Both the position numbers and the translations under genes were made by a program. From Himantopus leucocephalus (lineage: Eukaryota; Chordata; Aves; Charadriiformes; Recurvirostridae): DNA of 64,000 nt. Positions 13,276 through 25,216 of this stretch are shown piece after piece. The notes under the pieces were generated by a model. The model made no database searches. It worked only from the letters and a program-made list of their open reading frames with translations, and had not been told where the DNA came from. Location: NCBI GenBank assembly GCA_003993805.1, contig RSEF01000004.1, positions 21,020,229 through 21,084,228 on the forward strand. Reading direction: 5' to 3'. Numbering within the stretch: position 1 is the stretch's first letter; each line of letters begins with the position of its first letter.

Positions 13276-14337
13276 ACAACGTGCTCCGGCACTGCCTCGC
13301 CACCTCCTGCGAGAGCCGGTGCCCGAGCATGGCCTGGAAGGGGGTAAATGGGGAAGAGACCCTGCCAGAGCACCTCTGAAGGGTGGGAACCTCATGTTTA
13401 GCAGGATGAGAATATATATGAAGGCGCTTCCCATCCACACATCAATTAACACCTTATCTCACCCCACAGCAGCCTATTCCTGTTCCCTGCCGCGAGAAGG
13501 TGTTCCCAGCCCAGCCCAACCAGCACGTTACAGCAACCCAGCACGGCCGCGGGATAACCTAACATCTTTCATTGGCCACAACCATCTCCACGAGAGGCCC
13601 GAGCACAAGCGACAGCAAACATTTTTGAGACCACCCGTTCCCTTTCATCTATACGAGCTGCCGAACCTTATCTCACAGGGCCAGCTGTGAAACGCAGCGC
13701 CATATGGTCCCCGACACAGAGAGAGACCCTGCGGGCTGGATGCCGTCTGCTCGAGACCCGGAGACCCACATCCCTCAGCCGCCTCCCGCTCCCATTTCCC
13801 ACCTCCGCCGTAACCACTCAGCTCCACGTGCACGGACCGACCCGGCACGCTCCCAGCCGGCAGCGGCTCACGCATCCATGATAGCTTCCACACTCGTCCC
13901 GACACTGCCGTGAGCACAAAATCTCAGGGGAACAGCAGCGGCGGGTGGTCGGAGCTGGCACAGAGCAGCAGCCCACGCCACCTGAAGATCTTCCCTAAAG
14001 CATTCGACTAGCGGGAAGACACACGCTAGTCTGCTCTCGAAGTTCGGGAGTAAGTTACACCTCCTCAAACAAGCCGCTGGGTCCGATTTGCTGACCACGG
14101 CTGCTTCGCCGGGCAGAGGGAGAGCCAGGGCAGGGAACAGCAGGAGGGGAGGAAACAAAACAGGTGAAGAAATGGGTCTTTTTAAAGCCGAGATCTGTGA
14201 AACGGCATCTGGAAATAAGCATTGGGGGGGCATTTATTTGGAGGGGTTGGGGGGGGGAGGGGGGAACAGAAAGAAAAGGGGTTTGGGGGCTTCTTTCCAC
14301 TTCACACTTGGAAAGATCTCCTGTTGGAGAGTCTTTT

Positions 14338-14407
14338 CTTTTTTTTTTTTTTTTAAGACGTCACCTTCCANTTTTTTTTTTTTTTTTTTTTAAGACGTCA
14401 CCTTCCA
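14338..14407. repeat. Short direct duplication with T-run around a single N
   Basis: A T-run followed by TAAGACGTCACCTTCCA occurs on both sides of the N at 14371. The junction is likely an unmerged overlap at a homopolymer that stopped both contigs. Confidence 0.85.
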
Positions 14408-17400
14408 GTAAATGACTAGTGTCAAGGGTGACCTGCCCTGGGTCTGTAGGAATATTTCTTGGTGCTCCCCGCAGATGAGTAATCGCACGTTAATGGAAAA
14501 GGCGAAGGGCTGAGCCTGTAAGGGAGACACCATCGCTTTCTCCCCAGGCAAAGCGCTAAGAGGGGAACAGGAATAAAACAACAAGGCCAAGCGTTCCTAC
14601 CTTCAAAAGCATTAAAGGCCTTTTGTGAGTCACCCTCAAGGTTCAAAAAACCAGGTCTAGTCTAGCTGATTTTTTTTTTTACTAGAAACTCTCTCTAGTG
14701 GGGAATCACCAACAAATGAAACACGAGCGACGGTGGGGAGCGGGAGAGCTTTCATTAGACAGTTAACGCTATTTGGTCAGATTCTATTCCACTTCCAGAC
14801 GAGCCCTTGGAAGCAAGGGTTCCCTTTCAGACTTTTACTGACGCCTTGATCTTTGAGCTTGGTCTGAAAAACCTCCCAGCAGCTTGCAAAAATGACATGA
14901 CTATAGGAAGCAACACAATACAGCAACGGCAGACCCAGCACACGCTTCCTTTTGCTCTCCCTGCTACCAGGGAGCGACCTTCACCAGGAGCTGCGGGTAG
15001 CAATACCTTGAACAACTGCAGAAGCCGAGCCCAGGGAAGATCCCCAGCCGGAGCTCTAAAGCTAAAGAGAACAAAACCTGACCAACGTATTCTTTTAAGA
15101 AAGCTGGAGACCAAATTGCCCCTGCTCCCACCTTTCTCCAGCCTCTTTTGCCAGCCCATGAATCACTGCTGGTACACCCCAGGTAACACATAGCAAAAGA
15201 GCAATCACGCAGTAATTAGCAGCAGGTAAAAGACATTTGTCTCAAGCAATCCCCCAAACAACTTCACCCTTCTACGCGTATTAATTTTCTAAACCAACAT
15301 AAAGCAAACCTTAAGCTTCACAAAGAAGCAGCTAAAAACACTTACAAGTAATAAGCTCTTACAACAACAAAGCCAGGCCACGCTTGATTAATATTTTTTA
15401 AAAAAAGAGCTTTTTTTCTGACTTGAAATACCTGAGGGAAGCTTTACAAGGGGAGGGGCTGGGAAGAAAAAGCAAGTTTATCACTCGTAGCATCCTACCT
15501 GCCTCTCGCCTTAAACACAGGCCCGGCTGCAGCAGCGTGCCCAGGGCTGCGACACCCGCACGGAGCGGCCGCTCCTGCTCCCCGGGGGTCCCGGTGGAGA
15601 GAGCCCGGCCAGAAGCAAGGCGAGGCGGCAGGTACGGGGGCAGAGCAGCAGCACTCTGGGCTTCAGGGGCTCAAAAGTCAACACGGCAAACACCGTCAAC
15701 ACACGCAGCCCCACAGCAAGGCTCGGTTCCTTGCTGTGATTTTTTTTTCCTGGCTGCTGGATTCAGCCAGGGACACGAAGTCACCCATGTCATGGGGACA
15801 CAGATACAGGACAGGCATCCCCTTACCACAGTTAATGCGGTTCCATCTCTCAACATCAAGACAAGGATTTCCTTTCATGCCTCCCAGCCCCTAAAGGTGT
15901 CAACCCCCACCCCCAGGACTGCTGCCCCACACAGGCTCCCCAGTCCCGGGGAGGTCACTCGTTCTCTCTGCCCCAGCTTAACAGAAAGACTAACCCGGGT
16001 TTAGCTACTTTATAGGTGTTCCTGTGAGGCCATGCCGTGTCCAGGAACAAGAGAAGAGGATACTCACAACCCAGGAGATGTAGCCGTCAGCTCTAGCAGG
16101 GCTGGGGCTGCTTCCTCCTGCCAAATTTAGGGATGCAGGTGTGGGAAGGCACTCAGGGAAAAGCTCTTAGCAGCAGACAACTCTAATCAAGGTCATTAGC
16201 ACAGGCAAGGAACCACCCCTCATCCCCATCGCGCTTTAGCACGTACATATCAGACCTATCAGAAGGATGAGATGTTTGCAGAGCACTTTGAGCCCAGGTT
16301 GCCAAACCTTGCCCAAGCAGGCGCAGGCACAGGCACACACCGCGCTCCCACCAAAGCCCAGCCTGCCGAGAAGGGATGAAGACACTTGGTAGGGCATGAA
16401 ACCCCCGCCGGGCACACTGATTATTCAGTCCCTTCTCCACTGCCAGCTGAAACACGTTTAGAGAGCAAACGATGGGTAACGGGGTCTCCAGCACTCTGCG
16501 TTCTGCAGCGCAGCTGCAATTTGCAATTCAGTTTATTGCATTAAAATCTGGTGTAGCCCTAGCGGAAAGAAATAAATATGTCACTTGTCACAGTTCCTCC
16601 CGTTATCTCTTAGGGGACAGCGAGCTTGGGCTCACACTCACAGAGGGGAGAGTGGGGCTTGTCAGGAAGCGAACGGCAGCGTGGCCATAAACGCAGCGTC
16701 CCACTCTCGCCCCAGCAAAGCCAGCGGGGAGGCCCCGTCCCAGCCGCTTCTCCTGGTCCAAGCCACGCTTCCCAAAACCCTCAGCAGAAGAGGGCTTACT
16801 TGGGGGATGGAACAACAGCCTGAGTAAGCAGAGGGAAAACATAAACTCGAGGCGGCTGCCAGAACTGTGCTGGAGGCTGGAAGCGAAAAGCCATTCACCT
16901 GCCACCGCCTGAGCCGGGGCCAAGAGAAGCCCTCGCACCTCACTGCTGTTCCTGCAGGGTTTACGGGGGGTGAAGAAAACTATATAAAGCTCAGCCTTTC
17001 AAAGGGAGCAGATGAGAGAGGTGTTTCGACTCCGCCTGTATCCCCAGTACGATCCCCAAAGCAGACTCTCACCTTCCTATGGACCTCCGTTAGAGCTGCA
17101 GCCGTTCACTGCTAATTGATTCAATACGCATTTGGACTAGGATTTTTAATTAATTTTATTACAGAAAAATTAATGCACTGCTTCCCCACAGATGCATTAG
17201 GATACCGACATGAGTGGTAGGAAACCAGCCGGCAGCGTGGTTTTCGTTGTGACTGCTCGCNTTCCCCGTGCAGTCGTCCCCCCCCCCCCCGCAAGCCCCA
17301 CTCTAGTCTAAGGGCTCACATCTGGCTCACACCAAATATTTACCACATTTCAACTGAATTTAGAATGTACAGGCTACAGAGCAGCAGGAGAGCATCACTC

Positions 17401-19090
17401 CTCTGCCTCCCCAGGTCGTGCTAATAGTGCCGGGCTCGTTTTTGGCAGCGGCAGGCTCTGACCTGCGCAGAGCAGCCGGGCAGCCCCGTTCATCCCATCA
17501 CCCTCCCAGTGGGTTCGATTTCCAAGGGACATGGCGCATTTTGGTAGCGACTGTGTTCTCCAGACTCCGTACAGTCCCCAGTGCAAACCAAATGGTACCA
17601 ACCATGGGAAATGACCCGCAGGAGGTGGGTGAGAGCCGCCAGGCAGCGCCCTGCCTGCCTCTGCCCATCTCTGCCCCGCATCCAGCATCTGCCCCGCATC
17701 AGCACCAGCAGATGTTTTCCCTTGCGCCAAAGCTCTCGCACCTCTGCCACTGTTTTAGGCATCCAGAGGGACCACCTCATCCAGTCGAGCCATCCTCCGC
17801 CTCCCCAGAGCAGCCAGCAGGCTTTAATAGCTGCACTGCCGGCACTGTCCCCTCTTCTTCTTCACCGAGCCACTCATCCTCACAGCGCACCTCAGCCCCA
17901 CTTCAGCAGGCACAGGGGGGATGCAACAAACCGCCTTCTGGGATCACAAACGATCTCACAGTCAGCTCTGTCTGATTCACACAAGGAAGAGCCTCTCTTC
18001 ATCCCTCCCTTTCCCCAAACCTATTTTATCGTTACCCTTCCCTACATATAATGGAGTTAATAAGAGACATATTTACTCTGCTTGGCTTGGGACTAAAGTC
18101 AAACTAGAAGTTTTAGCTGTACCGCAGCCCAAAGCAGCAATGTCTGCTCTGAAACACCACAAGCATTTCAAAGCAGAGAGAAAGAGCATTTGGAGGGTGT
18201 TCTATCAAAAAAAAAAAAAAAAACCNNAAAAAAAAAAAAAAAAAACCCAAAACACAGAGCTGGGTGAAATTAAGCAGCTCCCAATATTTGAGATGACATC
18301 TCAGAACACAAAAAACAGTGGTGGGGGGGAAATCATGTGTTATTTATATACATTCACGCTATGGTATTTATCAACGGCAGAGTATTGGGGGAAGAAACAT
18401 CATCGCTACATCTGCAATATCCAAATTTGAGTCCCTGGAGTCCTGCACTAGCGTTGTATTGAACAGCACCCCCGAGGCACGCCGTATTTTAGGAATTTGC
18501 AGAGCAGGAATAGGTAGCGCACCGTAAGGTCCGAGACCTTAATCAAGCCCTGCAACTCGATAGATTTCCAATATAACGAAGACAAAAAGGTGTCAGCTCT
18601 AGTTCTTATTTGCTAACACTATCAATAGGGGCTCAGCTCACTAGCAGTTAATTCAAAGCCAAGCTCGATTTGCACAGCAGTGATCTACACTAATTCCCAT
18701 ATGTGGCTAAGGGGAGATTTTGCCAACTAGACAATAGAAACAGTATTACAGCTCCTGAAACAATGCCATCGCTTTTCTCTTCTGCTCCACCACTTCCCCA
18801 TCAACTTTCCACGTGCTGCAATCTCTAGTCGCCTTCTCCCTTGCATCACAAGACGTGCAGAAAGGGTAGCAAATACAAAGGTACCTACTTCTTTTCCAGA
18901 TGCAGCTTTATTGAGGCTTTTAAAACGCAGCTTCCCATAAAATGGGGGCCAATTCACACGTGTTTTTTTGTGCATTAAAAACACTAAGAATTGCCCTAAG
19001 TAGTTATAGAATTGTTTAAATGATCCAACTGTAACTTAGCCTTAAAAAAAAAAAAATGCCACATGTTGCTACATTTCATAAGAGTTTATT

Positions 19091-20221
19091 ATTAGCTTGC
19101 TTCATCTGATACCGCGTTTTGCTTGGTTTTGCTTTCAGGTTCTAGTCCATCTCAACACCAGATCAGACTGTTTTGCCAAGATACTACGGTTGTTGAGAAG
19201 TCACAGGGAGCCAGATGTGCTACCCAATTAGGCAACGAAGCAGTTTTAGCCACATTAGAAGCAGTTACTGCCTGTAAGCCTGGCCCTCATTAATCTGCAG
19301 TTTGGCTCAAAGGAAGGGGTGGCAGCAGCCCGTACCCAGGGTTGACACTAATGAGTAACCCTCTTCTCTCAAGTCAGCTGCACCCCGCAGCCCGCAGCTT
19401 TGACCTGCTATTAGCGCAAGTATCCTCGCACCCCCGTCTCCTCTGCGCTGCCACGCAAACACCGACTGCCAACTACAGCCAGCGTTAGGAAGGAATTCAA
19501 GGGTAGCAACGAGGTGCTATAGTTTTCCCAGTTCGTGCAGTTTCCATGCTAAGGAAAAACGAGGTTAGAGTCACCGGCTGGAGACCTGGTATTGCCTCTC
19601 CCTTCCACGGGCTGCAAAACATCCCCAGCTTGGAGTGGGAAAGACAGCAAGCCGGTGACTGCGACACAGCCAGCAGGTCACCGAAGGGGACAAGAGACCT
19701 GCACTGCTCCCCCCAACCCACCTCACAGCACCCAATTCGTATTAGAACTTGAGTCGCTAGAGAGAGGACACAGACTAAGTACCTGCGCCACGCTCCTACT
19801 TCAGCAGGGAGTTAGACCAGGCGCCCGGCTCCTGCCACGAATGCAAATGCTAGAAAAAACCACAAGTCTGAAACAGTGTAACACAGGACAAAAAAGGCAC
19901 ATTTTAATATGTACAGCAATGCATTTGGGCTATAAATTTACCCAACACAACTGGAAAAAAAAAATCCAAACTATGCTTTTATACTTATTTCATGGTGTCA
20001 GCCTCATTCCTAGCCACCTACCTTTCTCTGCATCTCTGAATGCTGCTATATACACACACAAACAAACAATTACGTCATGAATGTTCATTTAGGCTCCCAA
20101 GTTCAAGTAATAAAGTTCAAACTTGCATAGCATCTTATGCCACTCAGCCATAAACAGTTACGATTGCATATTAGCTGGAGCAGCCATCTCTTTCAATTCA
20201 GCCAGTTTTGGCTGGCCACCA
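19091..20221. other. Region just beyond the HMGB3 3' end
   Basis: Unique, moderately AT-rich sequence. It could be an extended 3' UTR reaching the AATAAA at 19085-19090 (minus strand) or plain intergenic DNA. No open frame with recognisable content. Confidence 0.4.
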
Positions 20222-21239
20222 TTTATTTTTTTTTTTTTATTTTTTATTTTTTTTAATCCTTGAGTCAGAATGTTGCCTAAGTCACCAGCCCTGAGGGATG
20301 CCACAGACTTCAAAATGAACCTCTTGCTGTTGTTAAGATCCTTTTAAACCAGAAATTTAGAGTGTTGTCAAGAACAGTTTTAAAAATGTAATACTGTTTA
20401 TTTTGCTTCAAAAACATTTCAGCATTCTAAACATACAAAAAAAACAGAACGTTGCAAATTCGTTTAAGTACAGAGTGTTTTTGAACTTCAGTTGCTGCAC
20501 TGGCTCTTCACTTGGTTGACGATGAAGAGATGTCTACAGTTTCAGTTTAAAAACTACCGCACTTAACTAAAAAAATCCATACACTTCTCATGCCAGCTGA
20601 ACCCCCTTCCACAACTAAGAATGGCAGCAGAATGCTATTTCACTATATACAGAAAGACAACTTTAAGCTAAATGGACGCCCACTGTAGTGTAAATAGATC
20701 TACCCTCACAGTGCATGCTTCGGGCCATGGCACCCCGGGGAACGTACAGCCTTTCCAAGTAATCACTGCTCCTCTAAGGCATCATAACTCTAAGCATGTA
20801 CCACAAGAATCTGTCTAGTTTTTACAAACTATAGATATGTACAGTTTATAACCCAGGATTTTCTAGCCAATAACCATATAGTAACACCACCTTACAAATT
20901 AAAAAAATGCTTGAAACATTTTTAAATGCTTTGTTACACCAACAGCAAAGTGCACAGAGTTAGGAGAACACTAGAGCGCCTTTTCATTTTAAAAATGTTT
21001 GGAAATATGTACAACTTTGATACAGTTTCAGGGTGCTCACTACACCCATGGCCACTTCATGTAAACCAGTTACAATTTCTAGAGCACTTTTAGAAACTAC
21101 AACGCGATCGGAATCCCAAATTTTTTTTTTTTAATTAAGCCTAATAAGGGCAAGAGACACCATCTCAAATAAGAGGTGCTTCATTTATGGTGTTTCCCCT
21201 ACTCTATGGTATTCACATGGAGACAAGTATTGTACAGTT
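20222..21239 (-). other. HMGB3: HMGB3 3' UTR with candidate polyadenylation signals
   Basis: This AT-rich region directly follows the stop codon and has no coding potential. Minus-strand AATAAA hexamers (TTTATT on the plus strand) occur at 20397-20402 and 20222-20227, giving 3' UTRs of roughly 0.85 or 1.0 kb. A further AATAAA lies at 19085-19090 and could serve a longer form. Which site is used cannot be decided without transcript ends. Confidence 0.6.
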
Positions 21240-21383
21240 TTATTCATCATCATCATCTTCATCCTCCTCTTCTTCATCCTCCTCCTCCTCTTCGTCTTCT
21301 TCCTCTACCTTTTTCCGAGCAGCTTTGGTTGCTGCTCCCTTTGCGCCATCAAACTTTCCTTTAGACTTGTAGTCTGCAACATC
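21240..21383 (-). CDS. HMGB3: HMGB3 exon 5: linker and acidic tail with stop codon
   Basis: This exon encodes residues 156-202 and the TAA stop at 21242-21240. It begins [16 protein letters not shown], then a basic stretch (KAARKKV), then 21 consecutive acidic residues written with mixed GAA, GAG, GAC and GAT codons. On the plus strand this tail reads as a CTC/TTC/CAT repeat, which explains the Ser/His-rich open frames on that strand. The acidic tail folds back on the boxes and moderates DNA binding in this family. The acceptor is CTTTGCAG|GAT. The repetitive tail can vary in length by slippage, so exact tail length may differ between birds. Confidence 0.95.
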   Translation of the reverse strand, partial: DVADYKSKGKFDGAKGAATKAARKKVEEEDEEEEEDEEEEDEDDDDE

Positions 21384-23486
21384 CTGCAAAGTCAAGGGGA
21401 TGTCTTAATTTGCTCTAAGCAGCAAACACACACAGCATTTGTACAGCAGCGGGCGGGAACGGAAAGCGACTGGCCTTCCACAGCTGCCCCCCCGAAAGGG
21501 GACAGCCAGCAGTATAGCACACAGCTATGCAGACACCTAAAGCGTACTCAGCCGCCTCCGGATGACGGAGGCCTTGAACCCTGCGTTCGTGGTTATTTCT
21601 CTGAGGAGGAGAAGAGAACTCGGCCTCTCTAAGTTTCCTGCTGGCGGGACAAAGCTCCTTCGACAGCACAGCAAACCCTTTGCTGGAGCAACACGAGCAG
21701 CCGCTGCCGCGCATCACTGGGGCAAAGCTCTCCCTCCTCGCTGGAATCCGCCCGCGGCTCTCTAAACTACTCCGTCCCAACGTACACAACGTTCGGCCAC
21801 GTTGCGCGCAGCGCAAGGAGAACAGGTCTGTAAGCTGGAGATGCTCGCTACGCTTGGGGCCACCTTAGCTGGGTCTACGCTACAGAAACACATCGACACA
21901 AGAGCCGGTACAGAAGAGGCACAAGTGAACAGTAGCCTTACCTTCTCGTACTTCTCCTTCAGTTTAGCTGCCTTATTATTATAAGGCTGCTTTTCACCAT
22001 CACTGAGGTTGTTCCACATTTCGCCCAGTTTCTTTGCTACATCCCCGATGGATATGCCAGGGTTTGTGGACTTGATCTTGGGGCGGAACTCTGAACAGAA
22101 GAGGAAGAAGCCAGACCTTGGGGAAAAGCACCAGAGGACAGTCAGCACCGCAGCAGCGCGCCCGGGGAGCATCCCCTTCCTCCATCCCTCACCCACAACA
22201 TCCACACATGCACTCACAAGCTAAGCAGAAGCACTTTTTTTTTTTCCACTTAAGAAAAAAACCAAACAAAAAACACCAAACCAACCCACAAAACCAAACA
22301 TACTTTCATTTTACTGAGACCCACACTTGCAGCCTTCACCCAATGCTGTTTTCAATCAAGTGCTGTCTGTCTCCCTCCCCCACAGTTTCATCTTAGATGC
22401 ACAAGTCTCACTGCGACCCAGGTCAGTTCCGCATCTTCCATCACCATGAGTTTAAGGGTACCAAGCACTGACAATTCCTGTTAGTGCTCTACATGCTCAA
22501 GATTACAAGCTGCCTAGAAGATTTACGAGACAGTATCAGTACACTATGAATATGACCAATACCGCTACACCAACAGTATGCCCCGTCTACTTCCTTTATA
22601 CAACCTTATCAGCTGTGTTACGGGGCGTGAAAACAATCCAAAATAGTGGCGCATTTAATGCCTCAAAGTTACTTACGGTGGTCGTTTTGGGGCATTGGGG
22701 TCCTTCTTCTTCTTGCCACCCTTAGCTGGTCCATAGTCCTTCATTTCTCTATCATATCGTACCTTATCAGCCTTTGCCATTTCATCAAATTTAGCCTTCT
22801 CCTTGCTTGACATAGTCTAAAAACACCAAAAAACAAGACACCGAACCTGTGATTACCCAACTGTTCGATAGCTGGCAAACTTTAAGTAAACAAGCCAACA
22901 CATACCAACTCGATAGGGGAGTTTCAGAACTTGTTTGTTTTCTAACTGGACCACCTTGGGTACGAAGGTCCTGTACCGGGGACCGCAGCCACCGCTGGCA
23001 TGCTCAGTCAGAGGGAAGCAACGGGAATGGGACAAGCACAGCCGGAGTCCTCCTCGAGGACACAGACCTGGAGGGAGGTGGCTGCTGAAGGGCACTGCTT
23101 GGGAGCAGGAAAAAAGGCCGGGCTGCAGCGGAAGGACCAAAACGGGCAGATACGCCGGGCTGAAGCCTTCAGGATCGTTACAGGATCAGCAGCACCCGAT
23201 CAATGGCCGGGACACGGGGCCAAGAACAGCACACAGACCAAAACAGCACCGGTTCCCTTCACGTTCGGACACACGCACATCATCCCAGCCGATACCATAA
23301 GAAGTTATCCCGTCAGGAAGTCACAAATTAAGGTACCTTCCACCTCTCCGAGCACTTCTTGGAAAACTCTGCAAAGTTGACTGGAACCTCTGGGTTCTTT
23401 TTCTTATGTTCCTCACGGCACGTCTGCACAAAGAAGGCATAGGCAGACATCTTGCCCTTGGGCTTCTTCGGATCACCTTTAGCCAT
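21240..23486 (-). CDS. HMGB3: HMGB3 (HMG-2a) high mobility group protein, four coding exons
   Basis: The coding sequence is the complement of the join 21240-21383, 21942-22116, 22677-22816 and 23337-23486. It gives 202 residues, the length I recall for avian HMGB3. The product is a nuclear architectural protein that binds bent or distorted DNA without strict sequence preference and takes part in chromatin organisation and nucleic-acid sensing. HMG box A covers about residues 9-79, box B about 93-161, followed by a basic linker and an entirely Asp/Glu tail at 182-202. The redox cysteines expected of the family are at 23, 45 and 104, and the box A intercalating Phe is at 38. Assignment to HMGB3 rather than HMGB1 or HMGB2 rests on the [19 protein letters not shown] start, [21 protein letters not shown] and the short tail. 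All junctions are GT-AG and no frame is broken, so the gene looks intact and is not a retrocopy. Confidence 0.97.
21384..21941 (-). other. HMGB3: HMGB3 intron 4
   Basis: This 558-bp intron starts GTAAGG and ends CTTTGCAG. The three small introns of this gene are all close to 520-560 bp. No embedded RNA gene or repeat was recognised. Confidence 0.85.
21942..22116 (-). CDS. HMGB3: HMGB3 exon 4: box B
   Basis: This exon supplies the last base of Pro97 and residues 98-155, nearly all of HMG box B, from [15 protein letters not shown] to KLKEKYEK. Cys104 and the aromatic FFLF stretch that wedges into DNA lie near its start. [19 protein letters not shown] is the HMGB3-type version of the box B helix region. 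The acceptor is TTCCCCAAG|G and the donor is AAG|GTAAGG. Compared with the mammalian protein as I remember it, only conservative changes appear (for example [13 protein letters not shown]). Confidence 0.96.
22117..22676 (-). other. HMGB3: HMGB3 intron 3
   Basis: This 560-bp intron starts GTAAGTAA and ends TTTTCCCCAAG. It holds A/T-rich homopolymer stretches near 22237-22300 and nothing else I can name. Confidence 0.85.
22677..22816 (-). CDS. HMGB3: HMGB3 exon 3: end of box A and linker
   Basis: This exon encodes residues 51-96 plus two bases of the Pro97 codon. It opens with [18 protein letters not shown] (end of box A), continues through the lysine-rich inter-box linker ([12 protein letters not shown]) and stops inside the KRPP motif that opens box B. 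The acceptor is TTTTTAG|ACT and the donor CC|GTAAGTAA is near-perfect. Splitting the second proline codon after its second base matches the known gene structure of HMGB1, HMGB2 and HMGB3. Confidence 0.95.
22817..23336 (-). other. HMGB3: HMGB3 intron 2
   Basis: This 520-bp intron has GTACCT at its 5' end and TTTTTAG at its 3' end. The plus-strand open frames in it show no recognisable protein similarity and I regard them as chance. I see no embedded RNA gene. Confidence 0.85.
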
Positions 23487-23493
23487 CTTGACT
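23337..23493 (-). CDS. HMGB3: HMGB3 exon 2: start codon and first part of box A
   Basis: The exon carries seven 5' UTR bases and then the ATG at 23486-23484, giving residues 1-50 and ending in ...SERWK. The acceptor lies behind a long pyrimidine tract ending in CTGCAG. The donor is AAG|GTACCT at 23337/23336. Cys23, Phe38 and Cys45 of box A are in this exon. The break directly after the Trp-Lys pair is the conserved position in vertebrate HMGB genes, from family knowledge. A second AG two bases further in could also serve as acceptor but would not change the protein. Confidence 0.95.
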
Positions 23494-23545
23494 CTGCAGG
23501 GAAGAGGGGAAAAAGGGAAAAAAAAAAATAACACGAGAACACATA

Positions 23546-23612
23546 TAGGGATGAATATGTATACATATGCATGGTATGCATATATTTATATATACGCATA
23601 TATACACACAGA
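23546..23612. repeat. HMGB3: AT-rich dinucleotide tract in HMGB3 intron 1
   Basis: Alternating ATAT/GTAT/CATA units with short palindromes such as GCATGGTATGC. An impure microsatellite. Confidence 0.7.
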
Positions 23613-25163
23613 CACCACCATCCCCTGAAGCGATGCCCCATCAGTAACACATTCCTTTCTTCCCCCCAACGCCTCCTACCACCCCCAATAACGAGACCTA
23701 AATTATTCTTCCTTGACACTGGGGTTGCAGACTTGAGCCAAGTGAAACTGGTGGCTGGATTTAAGTTTTACATCAACACATGTTTACATCATGCCCAAAG
23801 ACTGGAGACAGGCTATTAAATACACATACTCCTGCCCATTAAGAGTTATATACGAACTAATATAAAATATTTGTTTTAGTTGGCTACTGCGCTGAGGCTT
23901 GAGTGGCACGCACAGCGCCAGGCTGTGACTTAGCCCTTCAGGAGCTGGAGTTTGTGTGTTAGCAGCTGTCGTCCAGGTAGAAAGGCAGGACAGATTATTC
24001 CCCCCGCCCCCGTAAAAGCGCAATAACCTTGTATGTATCGGAAGGTGCGCAAATAAAAGCTACTTTTAAACACAATAGGACCCGTGGAGCTCTGAGAGGT
24101 GAGCAGCGCTCGCTCTTGCTCCACCAAGTGACACATGTTCGCAGGCGTAGTGGTCAGTGCAGAGATGTGATTAGCAAGTCACCGGGAGGACGATGCTAAC
24201 TTTTGGGATGTATTTCTTTCCCCCCGCCCCTTCCGTATTGTTTCTTTTTCCCCCCNNNCACACAAAAAAAAAAAAAAAAAAGAAAAAAATATCCCGCAGC
24301 AATATTTCCTATTTACAGCTTCTCAAGCGCTGGAGAATTTAATTTTTATTGGCGCAACGTTAATATTTAATTGCGCCCGTTCGCCCCCCGAGCGCGGCAG
24401 AAGTGGCCTGAAGCCGCCCGGAGCGGAGCGCGGAGCCCGACGGGACGGGCCGGGACGGGGCGGGGCGGGGCAGAAGGCGGCGGGGCCGGGCGGCGGAGCG
24501 GGACCGGGGCCGGGGCCGCCGCCTGCTCCCGAAGTTGGGGTCGAGCGGCCCGCCGCGGCCGGCCTGCCCTCCGCTCCGCTCCCGCCATCTTCTCCTCCCC
24601 CTTCCCCCCCCCCCACCACTCTCCAGCCCCCCCCGCCCCCCCGCCGCCAAGGTCACCGCGGCCGCCGGGCTCCGCGGCGCGGGGTAGCGGGCACCTGCGG
24701 CGGGGCCGGGGCCGGCGGGCGGAGGGGGCAGCGGCGGCTCCGCCAGACGCCAATAATTCATCTTCCATTTTGTGAAATGCCTCCTGATGAAAGAAAGTCC
24801 CCCTGAAATGCGGCGGGGCGGCGGCCGGGGGGCGCCGGGGGGCCGGGCGGCGGCCGGGGGCGCCGGCCCGGCCCCGGGGCGGCCGGTACGAGCGGCAGCG
24901 GGGAGCGGCGGCGGCGGCCGCCGCTCCGCGCCCAGGGCCGGCCCCGCTCGCTAAGATGGCTTCTCCCGGCGCCGCCGCCGCGCCGCCGAACAAAGCCGCG
25001 CTTACCACCCCCACCCCCCCCCTTCCCTTCTCCGCCGCGCTCGGCCCCCCGCGCCCGCCGCCCCCGGCCCCGCCAAAACGCCGCCCCCGCCGAGAAGGGG
25101 CTCCCCGCTCGGCCCCCCGCCGGGCGGCGGGGGCGGCGGGGCCGGGGCGCGGGCGGGAGGCGC

Positions 25164-25165
<2 letters not shown>

Positions 25166-25197
<32 letters not shown>

Positions 25198-25216
25198 NCC
25201 CCCCCCCCCCCCCCCC
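25166..25216. repeat. HMGB3: Poly-C tract of about 50 bases with internal N
   Basis: A nearly pure C-run interrupted by N at 25198, inside the CpG island (intron 1 of HMGB3). Length is unreliable. Similar C-runs with an N occur at 26804-26824 and 46490-46517. Confidence 0.85.

Larger units (their letters stand above)
481..19080. other. Left intergenic region, no recognisable gene
   Basis: Apart from the sub-features listed separately, I see unique GC-variable DNA, homopolymer runs (for example 10849-10860, 12411-12438, 14340-14390 and 18208-18245) and isolated N positions at 5515, 17261 and 18226-18227. Many open frames exist, the longest 311 codons at 10936-11871 on the plus strand, but none has recognisable domains or splice context. 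This side lies downstream of HMGB3 and, from vertebrate synteny, would lead toward the GPR50/Mel1c ortholog, of which no exon was found. Confidence 0.6.

Noticed and set aside
21176..21372. Plus-strand Ser/His-rich and Leu/Pro-rich frames
   Set aside because: They are the reverse complement of the HMGB3 acidic-tail codons.
21240..23486. Identification as HMGB1 or HMGB2
   Set aside because: [37 protein letters not shown] and the short 21-residue tail fit HMGB3; HMGB1 and HMGB2 start MGKGDP and have longer tails.
24367..25014. 215-codon minus-strand frame in the CpG island (Ala/Pro/Arg/Gly-rich)
   Set aside because: Long stop-free frames in all directions follow from the extreme GC content. 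It lies within HMGB3 intron 1 and shows no known domain.
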